Source of the DNA: Jannaschia aquimarina
Lineage (GTDB): Bacteria > Pseudomonadota > Alphaproteobacteria > Rhodobacterales > Rhodobacteraceae
Direction of reading: 5' to 3'
NCBI RefSeq assembly: GCF_000877395.1
Contig: NZ_JYFE01000017.1
Span: forward strand, 1 to 64,000
Length of the DNA stretch: 64,000 nt
Shown here: positions 8,941 to 17,625 of the stretch, piece after piece
Position numbering within the stretch: the stretch's first letter is position 1
Layout of the letters: each line of letters starts with the position of its first letter
Position numbers and translations under genes: made by a program
The notes under the pieces: generated by a model
What the model was told of the DNA's origin: nothing
The model's input: only the letters and a program-made list of their open reading frames with translations
Databases searched by the model: none

Positions 8941-9651
8941 ATGAGCGTCGCTGCAATCCTCGTCGCTGCCGGGCGCGGGCGCCGCATGTCTCGCGGGACG
9001 CCCAAGCAGTACCTGCCCGTCGCGGGGATCCCGATCCTGCGCCATACGATCGAGACCTTTCTCGGCCATCCCTCGATCGGGACGGTCGCGGTCGTGATCC
9101 ATATGGATGACCTCCCTCTCTACCGGCAGGCGGTCGCGGGGCTGACGGATGCCGGTCTTCTCGATCCCATCGCGGGTGGGGACAGCCGGGCGGCCTCCGT
9201 GCGGTGCGGCCTCGAAGCGCTTTCCGAGCGAAAACCGGAAAAGGTGCTGATCCACGACGCGGCGCGGCCCTTTTGCCCGCATGAGGTCATAGGCGCAGTG
9301 ATCGAGGGTCTGGATCGCGCCGATGGCGCCTGCGCGGCGCTGCCCGTCGTGGATGCCCTGTGGCGGACCGAAGGAGGACGGGCCACGGCGTCCGTCCCCC
9401 GTGAAGGACTTTGGAGAGCCCAGACCCCGCAGGGCTTTCGCTTCGACCGCATCGTCGAGGCGCATCGGGCCTGTCGGGATCCTTTGGCGGCGGATGACGT
9501 GGCGGTGGCTCGGGCGGCGGCTCTGGACATCGTTCTGGTCCCCGGCTGCGAGAGCAACTTCAAGATCACCACGCCGGCGGACCTCGCGCGTGCCGAAGAG
9601 ATCGCCGCCCGCGACCTGGTCGAACTCAGCGTGTCGGGGTCGTCCGGATGA
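8941..9651 (+). CDS. ispD: 2-C-methyl-D-erythritol 4-phosphate cytidylyltransferase, stand-alone IspD type
   Basis: The 236-residue protein has the IspD nucleotide-binding start (AAILVAAGRGRRM, residues 4-16), PKQYLPVAG at 21-29, HDAARPF, LWRAQTPQGF and the C-terminal NFKITTPADL. IspD joins CTP and MEP to give CDP-methylerythritol in isoprenoid synthesis. Many alphaproteobacteria carry IspD fused to IspF; here no IspF domain follows, and the last 26 bases overlap the 3' end of the convergent kinase gene. Its neighbourhood (DRL-type enzyme, sugar kinase, importer) raises the possibility that this is a second, pathway-specific copy. A cytidylyltransferase for another polyol phosphate cannot be excluded. 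Confidence 0.85.
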   Translation: MSVAAILVAAGRGRRMSRGTPKQYLPVAGIPILRHTIETFLGHPSIGTVAVVIHMDDLPLYRQAVAGLTDAGLLDPIAGGDSRAASVRCGLEALSERKPEKVLIHDAARPFCPHEVIGAVIEGLDRADGACAALPVVDALWRTEGGRATASVPREGLWRAQTPQGFRFDRIVEAHRACRDPLAADDVAVARAAALDIVLVPGCESNFKITTPADLARAEEIAARDLVELSVSGSSG

Positions 9652-10570
9652 AGTCGAGGGTCCGCTCCAGATCGACGACGCCCGCCTGAGACCCGAGACC
9701 CGTCGCGTTCTGTGCGGATGCGGCTTGCCCCAGCTTCACGCAATCCTCGGGCGGTTTGCCCAGATGCAGACCGGTGGCGAAGCCGGCATTGAAGCAATCG
9801 CCGCACCCGCAGGTGCACACGACGTCGATTGCGAAAGCCGGCACGTCGAAGGCACGGCCCTGCGCGTCGCGATACATGGCACCCTGCGCGCCCATCGTCA
9901 GGATCACCGCGCCCGCGCCCTGATCCAGCAGAAAGCGTGCGATCTCCTCGAAATCCGTCAGGCCTGAAAGGGCCATCGCCTCCTCTTCGGAGGGCATGAA
10001 GTAGTCCGTATGCGGCAGCAGGGGCGCGACCAGCTTCATGTCGTCGGCGGTCGCGGCGAAGACGTCCAAGGTCGTAATCACGCCGCGGGACTTGGCTTCG
10101 GCGAACAGTTCGACCGATCGTCCCTTGTCCATCGCGTCCATCAGTCCCACGCCGCCGATATGCAGGATCGACGTGTCCAGCACGCTCTCCATCGCGGTGT
10201 CGTCCACGAAGAACCCTGCCGTCGCGCCGCGCTTGTGCAGGGCGGGCCTCGCGCCGTCGGGGCGCGTCGTCACGATCGAGGACGAGGTCGCGAAGTCCTC
10301 GCAGGTCTGCATGTTGGCCGTGTCCACGCCGAAATCGCCCAGGCGGCGGATGACCCATTCGCCCATCAGGTCGGCGCCGACGCCGCCCACGGCCCGCACC
10401 TTCAGGCCATGCTTCGCCGCGACGATCGCCGCGCTGCCCGCTGCGCCCGAAACGGCCAGAGCGAAGTCCTCGACGAAATACGTGTCGCCGCCGGGCGGGA
10501 TCTGCGTGACCGGACGGCAGAGCGCGTCGAAGGTATAGAACCCCACCGACGTGTAGTCGAACTTCGTCAT
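9626..10570 (-). CDS. PfkB-family sugar/polyol kinase
   Basis: The 314-residue protein belongs to the ribokinase/PfkB family: an N-terminal GGDTYFVEDFALAVSGAAG substrate-binding region and the catalytic C-terminal motif, here CTCGCGDCFNAGF, with the anion hole and catalytic Asp at GCGD (residues 255-258) where the usual form is GAGD. It should phosphorylate a small sugar or polyol with ATP. It is the last gene of a leftward operon with the importer at 10572-15025, one base after the ATPase gene, so its substrate is probably the imported compound. Given the DRL enzyme across the divergent promoter, methylerythritol or deoxyxylulose are candidates; this is inference. Confidence 0.88.
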   Translation of the reverse strand: MTKFDYTSVGFYTFDALCRPVTQIPPGGDTYFVEDFALAVSGAAGSAAIVAAKHGLKVRAVGGVGADLMGEWVIRRLGDFGVDTANMQTCEDFATSSSIVTTRPDGARPALHKRGATAGFFVDDTAMESVLDTSILHIGGVGLMDAMDKGRSVELFAEAKSRGVITTLDVFAATADDMKLVAPLLPHTDYFMPSEEEAMALSGLTDFEEIARFLLDQGAGAVILTMGAQGAMYRDAQGRAFDVPAFAIDVVCTCGCGDCFNAGFATGLHLGKPPEDCVKLGQAASAQNATGLGSQAGVVDLERTLDFIRTTPTR

Positions 10571-10571
10571 C

Positions 10572-11621
10572 TTATCTGATCCGTTCCCCGCTTTCCCCGG
10601 CGAACAGATAGAGGCGATCCATGTCGAAGGTCACCCCCTGCGGCGTGTCCAGGTCCGCGCGGAAGTCGCGGTCGGCCTTCACCTCGATCAGCTTGTCGCC
10701 TGCCTTCACGGTCAGGTACGTCATGTCGCCCGTCGGCTCGATTCCGTAGACATGCCCGGTGAGATGGGCCGCCCCTTCGGCGACGTGGCAATCTTCCGGG
10801 CGGACGCCCAAGGTGACGGCACGACCCTCCGCGTGAGACAGGCCCGGAACGGAGATGCCCGGCGCGCTGAAGGTGCCGCCCTCGACCCGACCTTCGATCA
10901 GGTTCATCGGCGGCGACCCGATGAACCCCGCGACGAACGTGTTCGCCGGATCGCGATAGATCTGGTCGGGCGTGCCGATCTGCTGGATCGACCCTCCGGC
11001 CATGACCACGATCCGGTCCGCCAGCGTCATCGCCTCGATCTGATCGTGCGTGACGTAAACTGTGGTGATCCTGAGCTGGCGTTGGAGGTGCTTGATCTGG
11101 ACCCGCATCGCCTGGCGCAGCTTGGCGTCGAGGTTCGAAAGCGGCTCGTCCATCAGAAAGACCTGCGGCTTGCGGACGATGGCACGGGCCAGCGCGGCCC
11201 GCTGGCGCTGGCCCCCCGACAAGGCGCCGGGCTTGCGGTCGAGATAATCCTCCAGTTCGACCATGGCGGCCGCCTCGCGGATCAGGCGGTCCTGATCGGC
11301 CTTGGGCACGTCGCGCATCCGCAGGGGAAAGCGAATGTTCTCGTAAATGGTCATGTTCGGATAGAGCGCGTAGCCCTGGAAGACCATCGCAACGTCGCGG
11401 TCGCGGGCGTCGACCTCGTTCATGACTTCGCCGTCCATGCGGATCTCGCCTTCCGACGGGTCTTCGAGCCCGGCGATCATCCGCATCGTGGTGGTCTTCC
11501 CGCAGCCGGACGGTCCCAGGAAGACGACCAGCTCCTCGTCGGCGATGTCCAGATCAACGTCACGCACGCCGACCACGGCGCCCCACCGCTTCTCCACGTT
11601 CTGCAATTCGATGCGTGCCAT
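10572..11621 (-). CDS. Carbohydrate ABC transporter ATPase (MalK/UgpC type)
   Basis: The 349-residue protein has Walker A GPSGCGKTT near residue 36, signature LSGGQRQRAALARA, Walker B VFLMDEPLSNLDA, the H-loop region VYVTHDQIEAM, and a C-terminal TOBE-type regulatory domain of about 110 residues (VTLGVRPEDCHV). This is the layout of ATPases energising carbohydrate importers of the CUT1 group. The start ATG at 11619-11621 gives MARIELQNVEKRWG. It is five bases from the permease gene ahead of it and one base from the kinase after it. Confidence 0.92.
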   Translation of the reverse strand: MARIELQNVEKRWGAVVGVRDVDLDIADEELVVFLGPSGCGKTTTMRMIAGLEDPSEGEIRMDGEVMNEVDARDRDVAMVFQGYALYPNMTIYENIRFPLRMRDVPKADQDRLIREAAAMVELEDYLDRKPGALSGGQRQRAALARAIVRKPQVFLMDEPLSNLDAKLRQAMRVQIKHLQRQLRITTVYVTHDQIEAMTLADRIVVMAGGSIQQIGTPDQIYRDPANTFVAGFIGSPPMNLIEGRVEGGTFSAPGISVPGLSHAEGRAVTLGVRPEDCHVAEGAAHLTGHVYGIEPTGDMTYLTVKAGDKLIEVKADRDFRADLDTPQGVTFDMDRLYLFAGESGERIR

Positions 11622-11626
11622 GTGCT

Positions 11627-12469
11627 TCAGCCCTTGACCGCGCCCATCGTCAGGCCCCGGCTCAGATGTTTCTGGATTGCCACGACCACCAGGAAGACCG
11701 GCAGGAAGGCGAGGAAGGCCACCAGAGCGATCGCGTTGTAGATCACCCCGTCCGAGCCTCCGGTGAAATTCGCCAGAGCCATTGACATCGTATAGGCGTC
11801 GGGGGTCGAGGCGATGAGCAGGGTGAACAGGAATTCGTTGATCGCGAAGATCATCGCGATGACGGCGGCCGTGATAATGCCGGGCAGGATCGCGGGGATG
11901 ATGATCTCCCACAGGATGCGCAGGTCGGAGGCGCCATCCGTGCGGGCCGCGTCTTCCAGCTCCTTCGGGATGTCCAGCATGTAGGACCGGATGATCCATG
12001 TGACAAAGCTGAGATTGATGGCCGCGTAGACCAGCATGAGCGCCCAGATCGTGTCGAGCAGGCCCAGATTGCGGAACAGGAAGAAGATCGGGATCGCCAC
12101 GATGGCGGGCGCCATCATCCGCGTGGACAGGATGTAGAACGCGATATCGTCGCGCCCGCGAAACTCGTAGCGGGCCAGCGCGTATGCCGCGGGGATCGCC
12201 AGCACGAGGTCGATCAGCACCGAGCCGAGGATCGCCAGCACCGAGTTGCGGAGGTACTGCCACATCGGCCAGTCCTCCCAGATCATGTGCCAGGCATCCA
12301 GGCTGAAGGTCGGCCAGTAGATCGGCTGGGGCGTGATGATCTCCGTTCGCGGACGCAGGCCGATGGAGAGGAACCACAGGACGGGAACCAGACAGAACAG
12401 CGCCCACCCCCCCAGGATCAGGTAGCGGACCAGAAGGTTCTCGCCCTTCTTTCTGCGGACCGAAGCCAT
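11627..12469 (-). CDS. Carbohydrate ABC transporter permease (MalG type)
   Basis: The 280-residue inner-membrane protein has six predicted spans, a long periplasmic loop after the first, and the EAA motif ELEDAARTDGASDLRILW, which contacts the ATPase. The C-terminus LSRGLTMGAVKG is typical of MalG-like permeases. It pairs with the permease at 12473-13411, whose stop is three bases away. Confidence 0.92.
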   Translation of the reverse strand: MASVRRKKGENLLVRYLILGGWALFCLVPVLWFLSIGLRPRTEIITPQPIYWPTFSLDAWHMIWEDWPMWQYLRNSVLAILGSVLIDLVLAIPAAYALARYEFRGRDDIAFYILSTRMMAPAIVAIPIFFLFRNLGLLDTIWALMLVYAAINLSFVTWIIRSYMLDIPKELEDAARTDGASDLRILWEIIIPAILPGIITAAVIAMIFAINEFLFTLLIASTPDAYTMSMALANFTGGSDGVIYNAIALVAFLAFLPVFLVVVAIQKHLSRGLTMGAVKG

Positions 12470-12472
12470 GGC

Positions 12473-13411
12473 TCAGTTCCTCGCCGACACGAAGGCGCGC
12501 TTCACGACGACCTGCGCGATGATGATGGTCAGGATCAGCATCACAACCGAAGCCGCCGAAGCATAGCCGAAATTGAAGAACTTGAAGCCCGTCCGGTAGA
12601 TGAAATAGCTGATCGTCTCCGTGCCGAAGGCCGGGCCGCCCTTGGTGATGATGAAGACGTTGGTGAACATCGTCGTGATGTCGATCCCCCGCAGGATCAG
12701 CGCGACGGCGATCACCGGCTTCATGAGCGGCAGGGAGATGTTCCAGAAGATCGAGAACCACGAAGCCCCGTCGAGACGCGCGGCCTCCTCGACCTCTTCG
12801 TCCTGACCCTGAAGGGCTGCGACGAAGATGATGAAGAGGAAGGGGGTCCATTGCCAGACATCCGCCAGGATCAGCAGGGCGCGGCTGCCCCAGACCGACG
12901 ACTGGATCGCGAGGTTCCCGTCGATCAGTCCGATCCGCTGCAAGAGATCCGAGAAGACGCGGGCATCGAGAAACGACAGCTTGTAGATGAAGGCCACCGC
13001 CGACGGCATGAACAGCATCGGGACCAGAAAGACGATCCGCCAGCCCTGCACCCAAGGGTCGCGGTAGGCGTAGAAGGCGAGGATCAGCGCAAGCACGCAT
13101 TGCAGCGTCAGGCTGATCGAGCCAATCACGAACGTATTCCAGAGCGCGCCCCAGAATTGATAGTCGCCCATCAGGCGGACGTAATTGTCGAACCCGACCG
13201 GTTGCCAGGGGCCGAACTTCACGGCGTGAAAGCTCTGGATGATGGCGTAGATGCCGGGATAGAGCGTGATGCCCAGCAGGTAGATCACCGCGGGCGCGAC
13301 CAGCAGGTACGGGAACAGCGCCTTCATGCGGCGGGACCGACGGCGGCGGATCTGTGAGGCGGGCCCCGCGGCCGCTGCCGGTCCCACATCGCGCAGGGGG
13401 GTGTCCGTCAT
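12473..13411 (-). CDS. Carbohydrate ABC transporter permease (MalF type)
   Basis: The 312-residue protein starts MTDTPLRDVG at 13411; the frame extends 15 codons upstream but those residues look non-coding. A basic segment (RRRRSRRMK) precedes the first of six membrane spans. The EAA loop is EVEEAARLDGASWFSIFW. It forms the translocation pore with the MalG-type partner. It follows the binding-protein gene by 66 bases. Confidence 0.92.
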   Translation of the reverse strand: MTDTPLRDVGPAAAAGPASQIRRRRSRRMKALFPYLLVAPAVIYLLGITLYPGIYAIIQSFHAVKFGPWQPVGFDNYVRLMGDYQFWGALWNTFVIGSISLTLQCVLALILAFYAYRDPWVQGWRIVFLVPMLFMPSAVAFIYKLSFLDARVFSDLLQRIGLIDGNLAIQSSVWGSRALLILADVWQWTPFLFIIFVAALQGQDEEVEEAARLDGASWFSIFWNISLPLMKPVIAVALILRGIDITTMFTNVFIITKGGPAFGTETISYFIYRTGFKFFNFGYASAASVVMLILTIIIAQVVVKRAFVSARN

Positions 13412-13477
13412 GCTCGTTCCCGGTGGTCGGCTGAAAGGGTATGGTCCCACGGACACGAGGCCCGTGAGACCATCATA

Positions 13478-15025
13478 TCAGAAGGGCAGGTCCTTGCCTT
13501 CTCCGACATAGAGGCCGGGCGCCGCCGCGGCATACTCGACCGGATCGTTGCCCGCGTAGAACCCGTTCTCGGACATGATCTGGCGCACGGCGGCGGCTGC
13601 GTTGTCCAGCGCCTCCTTCGCGGTGATCTGGCCGACGACGGCGCGGTTGATCTCGTTGCCGATGGCCTGCTCGATCGGGAAGGCGCCGGGCAGGCGCGGG
13701 CTGCACCAGGCATGATCGAGGCTGTCACCCCAGACCTTTGCCGGCTGGCTGACCTTCTGCAGTTCTTCGTTTGTCAGGACCGAGCGATAGCCGGGTGCCA
13801 CGCCGTTCGCATTGGCCTCGTTCATGGCCATGATCGACGCTGTCGTCAGGAAGCCCAGCATCAGGAACGCGCCTTCGGGGTTCTGCGCCGAGGCACTGAC
13901 GCAGGAGGTCGACCCGGCGATGTTAGGCGGTGCGAAGCGGCCGCCTTCGATCCGCGGCTCGTAGATCGTGACGAAATCGTCGACGATTTGGCTCTGGTCC
14001 GGGCGCATCGCCTGCGTGCCGCTATCCTGCCAGGAGATGTTGGTCGCCACCTGCCCGCCCAGCCACGCGGCGCGGTTCTCGGGCCAGCCGGCGCCGGCAT
14101 GGCCTTCGTTGGCGTTCTCGGTGAGGGCGAGGATGATCTCCAGGCCCTTCATGCCTTCCTCGCCGTTGAAGATCGGTTCCCAGTTCTCGTCGAACAGCAT
14201 CATGCCGGCCTGGGCGGCGATATGCTCCCAGGTGTAGGTCGACCAGAAGCCGGGCGCGGCCATCAGACCGACGCCCGCGACGCCCGGTTCGATCCGGTTC
14301 AGTTCCCGCGAAACGCGGATCAGTTCGTCGTAGCTCGGCACCGAGTTCACCCGGTCCACTTCGCCGCCCAGAAGCTGCTCCATGTAGCCCTTGCGGACAT
14401 GGACCATCTGGATGTCGCAATCGAAGGGGATGCCGTACATCCGGCCGTTGAAGAAGCCGTAGTTCAATCGGTACGTGTCGTAGAAGTCGTCGAGCGGCAG
14501 GCCCCACTTCTCGGCGAAGTCGTCGAGGGGGAACAGGAAGCCCGGTGCCGCGAAATCTCCCATCCATGGAGAGAAGAACTGCAATGCGTCGAAGCTCGCA
14601 TTGCCGGAGATGAACTCGGCCAGCGCCTTGTCGTAGAAGCTGTCATCCGGGATCGGAACCAGCTCGACCGTGATGCCCGAAAGCTGCTCGAAGGGGACTA
14701 GACCCTCTGCCGCGGACTCAGCGTCCGCCGCGCCGACCGCGAACCGGACCGACGTGCCGGCAAGCTCTTCGCGAACCCGCTCCCAGTCGACGGTGCGGAT
14801 CCAGTCCTTGTTCGGATCCCAGAGCGGCGCGTCGCTCATGTTGTAGAGCTGACGGTAGTCTTCGCGGACATAGCCGGGCACCGAGATACCCTCCAGCACA
14901 CTGGCCGGGTCGGGAAGGTGCGCGTCGGCTCGTGCGATGCGGGGCATTAGCAGGCCCGAGGACCCTGCCGCGCCGACTGCCGCGGTTGATGCGAGGAACC
15001 CCCTCCGGGATAAGCTTTTGGACAT
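13478..15025 (-). CDS. Carbohydrate ABC transporter substrate-binding protein, Tat-exported
   Basis: The 515-residue extracellular solute-binding protein starts at 15025, where GGAGGAAGGAA sits directly before ATG. Residues 6-12 (SRRGFLA) with the following hydrophobic run form a twin-arginine signal, so it is probably exported folded. The mature part is a large SBP_bac_1-type protein rich in aromatic and acidic residues (NYGFFNGRMYGIPFDCDIQ). Ligand specificity cannot be read from sequence. It is the first gene of the leftward importer-kinase operon and is divergent from the DRL operon. Confidence 0.9.
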   Translation of the reverse strand: MSKSLSRRGFLASTAAVGAAGSSGLLMPRIARADAHLPDPASVLEGISVPGYVREDYRQLYNMSDAPLWDPNKDWIRTVDWERVREELAGTSVRFAVGAADAESAAEGLVPFEQLSGITVELVPIPDDSFYDKALAEFISGNASFDALQFFSPWMGDFAAPGFLFPLDDFAEKWGLPLDDFYDTYRLNYGFFNGRMYGIPFDCDIQMVHVRKGYMEQLLGGEVDRVNSVPSYDELIRVSRELNRIEPGVAGVGLMAAPGFWSTYTWEHIAAQAGMMLFDENWEPIFNGEEGMKGLEIILALTENANEGHAGAGWPENRAAWLGGQVATNISWQDSGTQAMRPDQSQIVDDFVTIYEPRIEGGRFAPPNIAGSTSCVSASAQNPEGAFLMLGFLTTASIMAMNEANANGVAPGYRSVLTNEELQKVSQPAKVWGDSLDHAWCSPRLPGAFPIEQAIGNEINRAVVGQITAKEALDNAAAAVRQIMSENGFYAGNDPVEYAAAAPGLYVGEGKDLPF

Positions 15026-15284
15026 TTCCTTCCTCCCTGCTGTGTCGCCGCACAGTTGGCCCTTGCGCATCGCCTCCTCCGCGACCACAGGGGCAGAACA
15101 AAAGTTCTAAAAAGTATCGTTATGTTCGGGCAGCCGTTCCTGTCAACGTTATTCTTGTTATGACTACCAGCACAAGTTCGCGGCCTAGCCTGACCACCGC
15201 CCGGCTTGCCGCCCTGAACATATAGATTGACAGATAAGCAGATGTTCAAATAACCCCTCTGCACGGCCACCCGGAGATCTCGAC
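15026..15284. promoter_or_regulatory. Divergent control region between importer-kinase operon and DRL-aco operon
   Basis: This 259-base region is visibly A+T-richer than its surroundings, as expected for a two-way promoter. It contains several GAAC/GTTC half sites: a short dyad AGAAC-AAAA-GTTCT at 15095-15108, GTTC at about 15124 and 15136, and a long dyad at 15215-15248. The last gene of the rightward operon encodes a SorC-type regulator, so this is its likeliest binding region. Confidence 0.55.
15215..15248. promoter_or_regulatory. Candidate SorC-type operator overlapping a TTGACA -35 box
   Basis: TGAACAT (15215-15221) and ATGTTCA (15242-15248) are a perfect 7-bp inverted repeat 20 bases apart. 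A consensus TTGACA lies between them at 15227-15232, and AATAAC/ATAACC follows at a 16-17-base spacing as a weak -10. The DRL gene starts 37 bases after the repeat. SorC/DeoR-like sugar regulators are known to bind repeats with TGAAC/GTTCA arms, so binding here would block or control the DRL promoter. The assignment is inferred. Confidence 0.45.
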
Positions 15285-16622
15285 ATGGCGAGCAACGTTG
15301 AACTGACAGGTTTGGCCCGCGACCTGTCCGCCCGCGCGGCCGACGGACGTCCCGTACGAATTGGCCTCGTCGGGTCGGGGGAGATGGGAACCGATATCGT
15401 CACCCGTGCCGCGCTGATGGACGGCGTCGATGTCGCGGCGGTCGCCGATCTCGATCCGGCAGCCGCGCATCGGGCCGTCGAGATCGCTTACGGTGAGAAG
15501 GGGCATTCGAACGACGCCGCGACGAGCGTCGCGCTCGACAGCGTGATCGAGGGAGGGCGGACCGCGGTCGCTCCCGATGCGCAGGCGATTCTGGAAAGCG
15601 GGTTGATCGACGTGGTGATCGACGCGACCGGCGTGCCTTCCGTCGGCGCCGAGATCGGCCTGGCGGCGATGGAGCGCGGCAAGCACCTCGTGATGATGAA
15701 CGTCGAAGCCGACGTCACCATCGGCGCCTATCTCCGGGCCGAGGCAGAGCGTCTGGGCGTCGTCTATTCCCTTGGCGCAGGGGACGAACCGTCCTCTTGC
15801 ATGGAGCTGATCGAGTTCGCCAGCGCCATGGGCCATCGGATTGTCTGCGCGGGCAAAGGCAAGAACAATCCTCTTAACGTCGAGGCGACCCCGGACGCCT
15901 ATATGGACGAAGCCGCGCGCCGGAACATGAACGCCCGGATGTTGGTCGAATTCGTGGATGGTTCGAAGACGATGGTCGAGATGGCCGCCATCGCCAACGC
16001 GACCGGCCTGATCCCCGACAAGCCCGGTATGCACGGCCCTGCCGCGGGACCGAAGGATCTGGCAAGCACCCTGATCCCGAAAGCCGACGGCGGCGTCCTG
16101 AGCGCGGCCGGACGGGTCGATTTCTCCGTCGGACAAGGGCTCGCGCCCGGCGTCTTCGTCGTGATCGAGGCTCAGCACCCCCGCATTCACGAGCGGATGA
16201 CCGACCTCAAGATGGGCGACGGCCCCTATTTCAGCCTGATCCGCCCGTATCATTTGACGTCGCTTGAGGTGCCCCTGACCTGCGCGCGCGCGGTCCTCTA
16301 CGGCAAGGCGGACATGGTGCCCCTGCGCGAGCCGGTCGCGGAGGTCTGTGCCGTCGCCAAGCGCGACCTCTCGCCCGGAGAGACGCTGGATCAGATCGGC
16401 GAGTATTGCTACCGCGCCTGGATCATGGAGGCGGCCGAGGCACGGCAGGCCGAGGCGATCCCCTGCGGTATCCTGACCGGATGCGCGGTCACGGCTCCGA
16501 TCCGCAAGGGGGACCTGATCACCCGGCGCAACGCCTCGGTTCCGGCCGACTCGAAGATCGCCGCCCTGCGTGCCCGTCAGGACGAGATGGTGTTCGGCAA
16601 GCGGGAGCCCGCCCATGCCTGA
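15285..16622 (+). CDS. drl: DXR-like (DRL-family) oxidoreductase with SAF domain
   Basis: The 445-residue protein has a homoserine-dehydrogenase-like NAD(P) fold (GLVGSGEMGTDIV, residues 27-39; LVMMNVEADVTIG near 135; GAGDEPSSCMELIEF near 164) and a C-terminal SAF-type domain (about 350-440). The whole matches, from memory, the DRL enzymes first shown in Brucella abortus, which convert 1-deoxy-D-xylulose 5-phosphate to 2-C-methyl-D-erythritol 4-phosphate in place of classical DXR. Automated annotation often calls them SAF-domain or homoserine-dehydrogenase-like proteins. GGAG eight bases upstream supports the ATG at 15285. Its 3' end overlaps the E1 alpha gene by eight bases, tying it to an acyloin-cleaving complex. 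Substrate and direction in this organism are inferred. Confidence 0.78.
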   Translation: MASNVELTGLARDLSARAADGRPVRIGLVGSGEMGTDIVTRAALMDGVDVAAVADLDPAAAHRAVEIAYGEKGHSNDAATSVALDSVIEGGRTAVAPDAQAILESGLIDVVIDATGVPSVGAEIGLAAMERGKHLVMMNVEADVTIGAYLRAEAERLGVVYSLGAGDEPSSCMELIEFASAMGHRIVCAGKGKNNPLNVEATPDAYMDEAARRNMNARMLVEFVDGSKTMVEMAAIANATGLIPDKPGMHGPAAGPKDLASTLIPKADGGVLSAAGRVDFSVGQGLAPGVFVVIEAQHPRIHERMTDLKMGDGPYFSLIRPYHLTSLEVPLTCARAVLYGKADMVPLREPVAEVCAVAKRDLSPGETLDQIGEYCYRAWIMEAAEARQAEAIPCGILTGCAVTAPIRKGDLITRRNASVPADSKIAALRARQDEMVFGKREPAHA

Positions 16623-17625
16623 CACCGCCCAGGCGAACGTCCCCTTCGCCATTGCGACCTACGATCCCGACCGACTGCGCGCGGCGCTGCGGAAGATGTA
16701 CCTGATCCGCAAGTTCGAGGAAGGGGCGGAAGACAGCTACACCCGCGGCCTGATCCACGGGACCATGCATCTGAGCATAGGGCAGGAAGCCAGCGCCGTC
16801 GCCTCCTGCATGGCACTTACGGATGACGACAAGATCACGTCGACGCATCGCGGCCACGGGCATTGCGTAGCAAAGGGCGCGGATGTCGCTCGCATGTTCG
16901 CAGAGTTCTTCGGCAAGGAAGAAGGCTATTGCCGCGGCCGCGGCGGTTCCATGCACATCGCGGACGTCGAAAAGGGGAATCTGGGCGCCAACGGTATCGT
17001 GGGCGGTGGGCTTCCCATCGCGGTGGGCGCGGCGCTCTCTGCCAAGCGGTTGGGGACCGGCGCGGTCACCGTCTGCTTTTTCGGGGATGGCGCCAACAAC
17101 GAGGGGGCGTTTCACGAGGCGCTGAACATGGCCGCCATCTGGAAGCTGCCCGTCGTCTTCGTTTGCGAGAACAACAAGTACGGGATGTCCACGTCCACAG
17201 AGCGGTCCACCGCTGTCGCGAACATCGCCGATCGCGCGGCCGCCTATGCGATGCCGGGGGTCACGGTGGACGGGAACGACTTCTCGGAGGTCGCCGAAGC
17301 GGTCGAGACCGCGGTAGCCCGCGCGCGACGCGGCGAGGGGCCGTCCCTGATCGAGAACGTGACCTACCGCTGGCGCGGCCATTCGAAGTCGGATCGCAAT
17401 CGCTACCGCACGAAGGACGAGATCGCCGGCTGGGTGAAGAAGGATCCGATCGCGCGGATGGGGGCCATGCTGGTGACGCATGGCATCATGGCCGAAGAGG
17501 ATATCGCCGCCATGGAAACGGACGTGGACGACGAGATCGCCGAGGCGATCGAGTTCGCCCGCAGCGGAACCGATCCCGATCCGGCCGAGGTGACACGGGA
17601 CGTGCATACGGATCGCGCCGCATGA
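16615..17625 (+). CDS. acoA: Thiamine-dependent dehydrogenase E1 alpha subunit, acetoin dehydrogenase type
   Basis: The 336-residue protein has the AcoA/PdhA signature: [30 protein letters not shown], and the thiamine-diphosphate motif beginning GDGANNEG and ending in CENN. It starts at the ATG at 16615, overlapping the DRL stop by eight bases, and its stop overlaps the next start (ATGA). With E1 beta it should cleave a 2-oxo acid or an acyloin and pass the acyl group to lipoate. AcoA-type E1 acts on acetoin; DXP has the same CH3-CO-CHOH core, which makes it a candidate substrate in this operon. Confidence 0.9.
   Translation: MPDTAQANVPFAIATYDPDRLRAALRKMYLIRKFEEGAEDSYTRGLIHGTMHLSIGQEASAVASCMALTDDDKITSTHRGHGHCVAKGADVARMFAEFFGKEEGYCRGRGGSMHIADVEKGNLGANGIVGGGLPIAVGAALSAKRLGTGAVTVCFFGDGANNEGAFHEALNMAAIWKLPVVFVCENNKYGMSTSTERSTAVANIADRAAAYAMPGVTVDGNDFSEVAEAVETAVARARRGEGPSLIENVTYRWRGHSKSDRNRYRTKDEIAGWVKKDPIARMGAMLVTHGIMAEEDIAAMETDVDDEIAEAIEFARSGTDPDPAEVTRDVHTDRAA

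Noticed and set aside
9626-10570. PfkB kinase as the missing pseudouridine kinase PsuK
   Set aside because: It is locked in an operon with a carbohydrate importer and lies 23 kb from psuG; the association with the importer is far stronger.
11622-13100. Very long leftward open frame upstream of and fused to the MalK-type ATPase
   Set aside because: This part is out of frame with the two permease genes, which have proper membrane spans and EAA loops; the open frame is a by-product of high G+C. Only the ATPase part from 11621 down is real.
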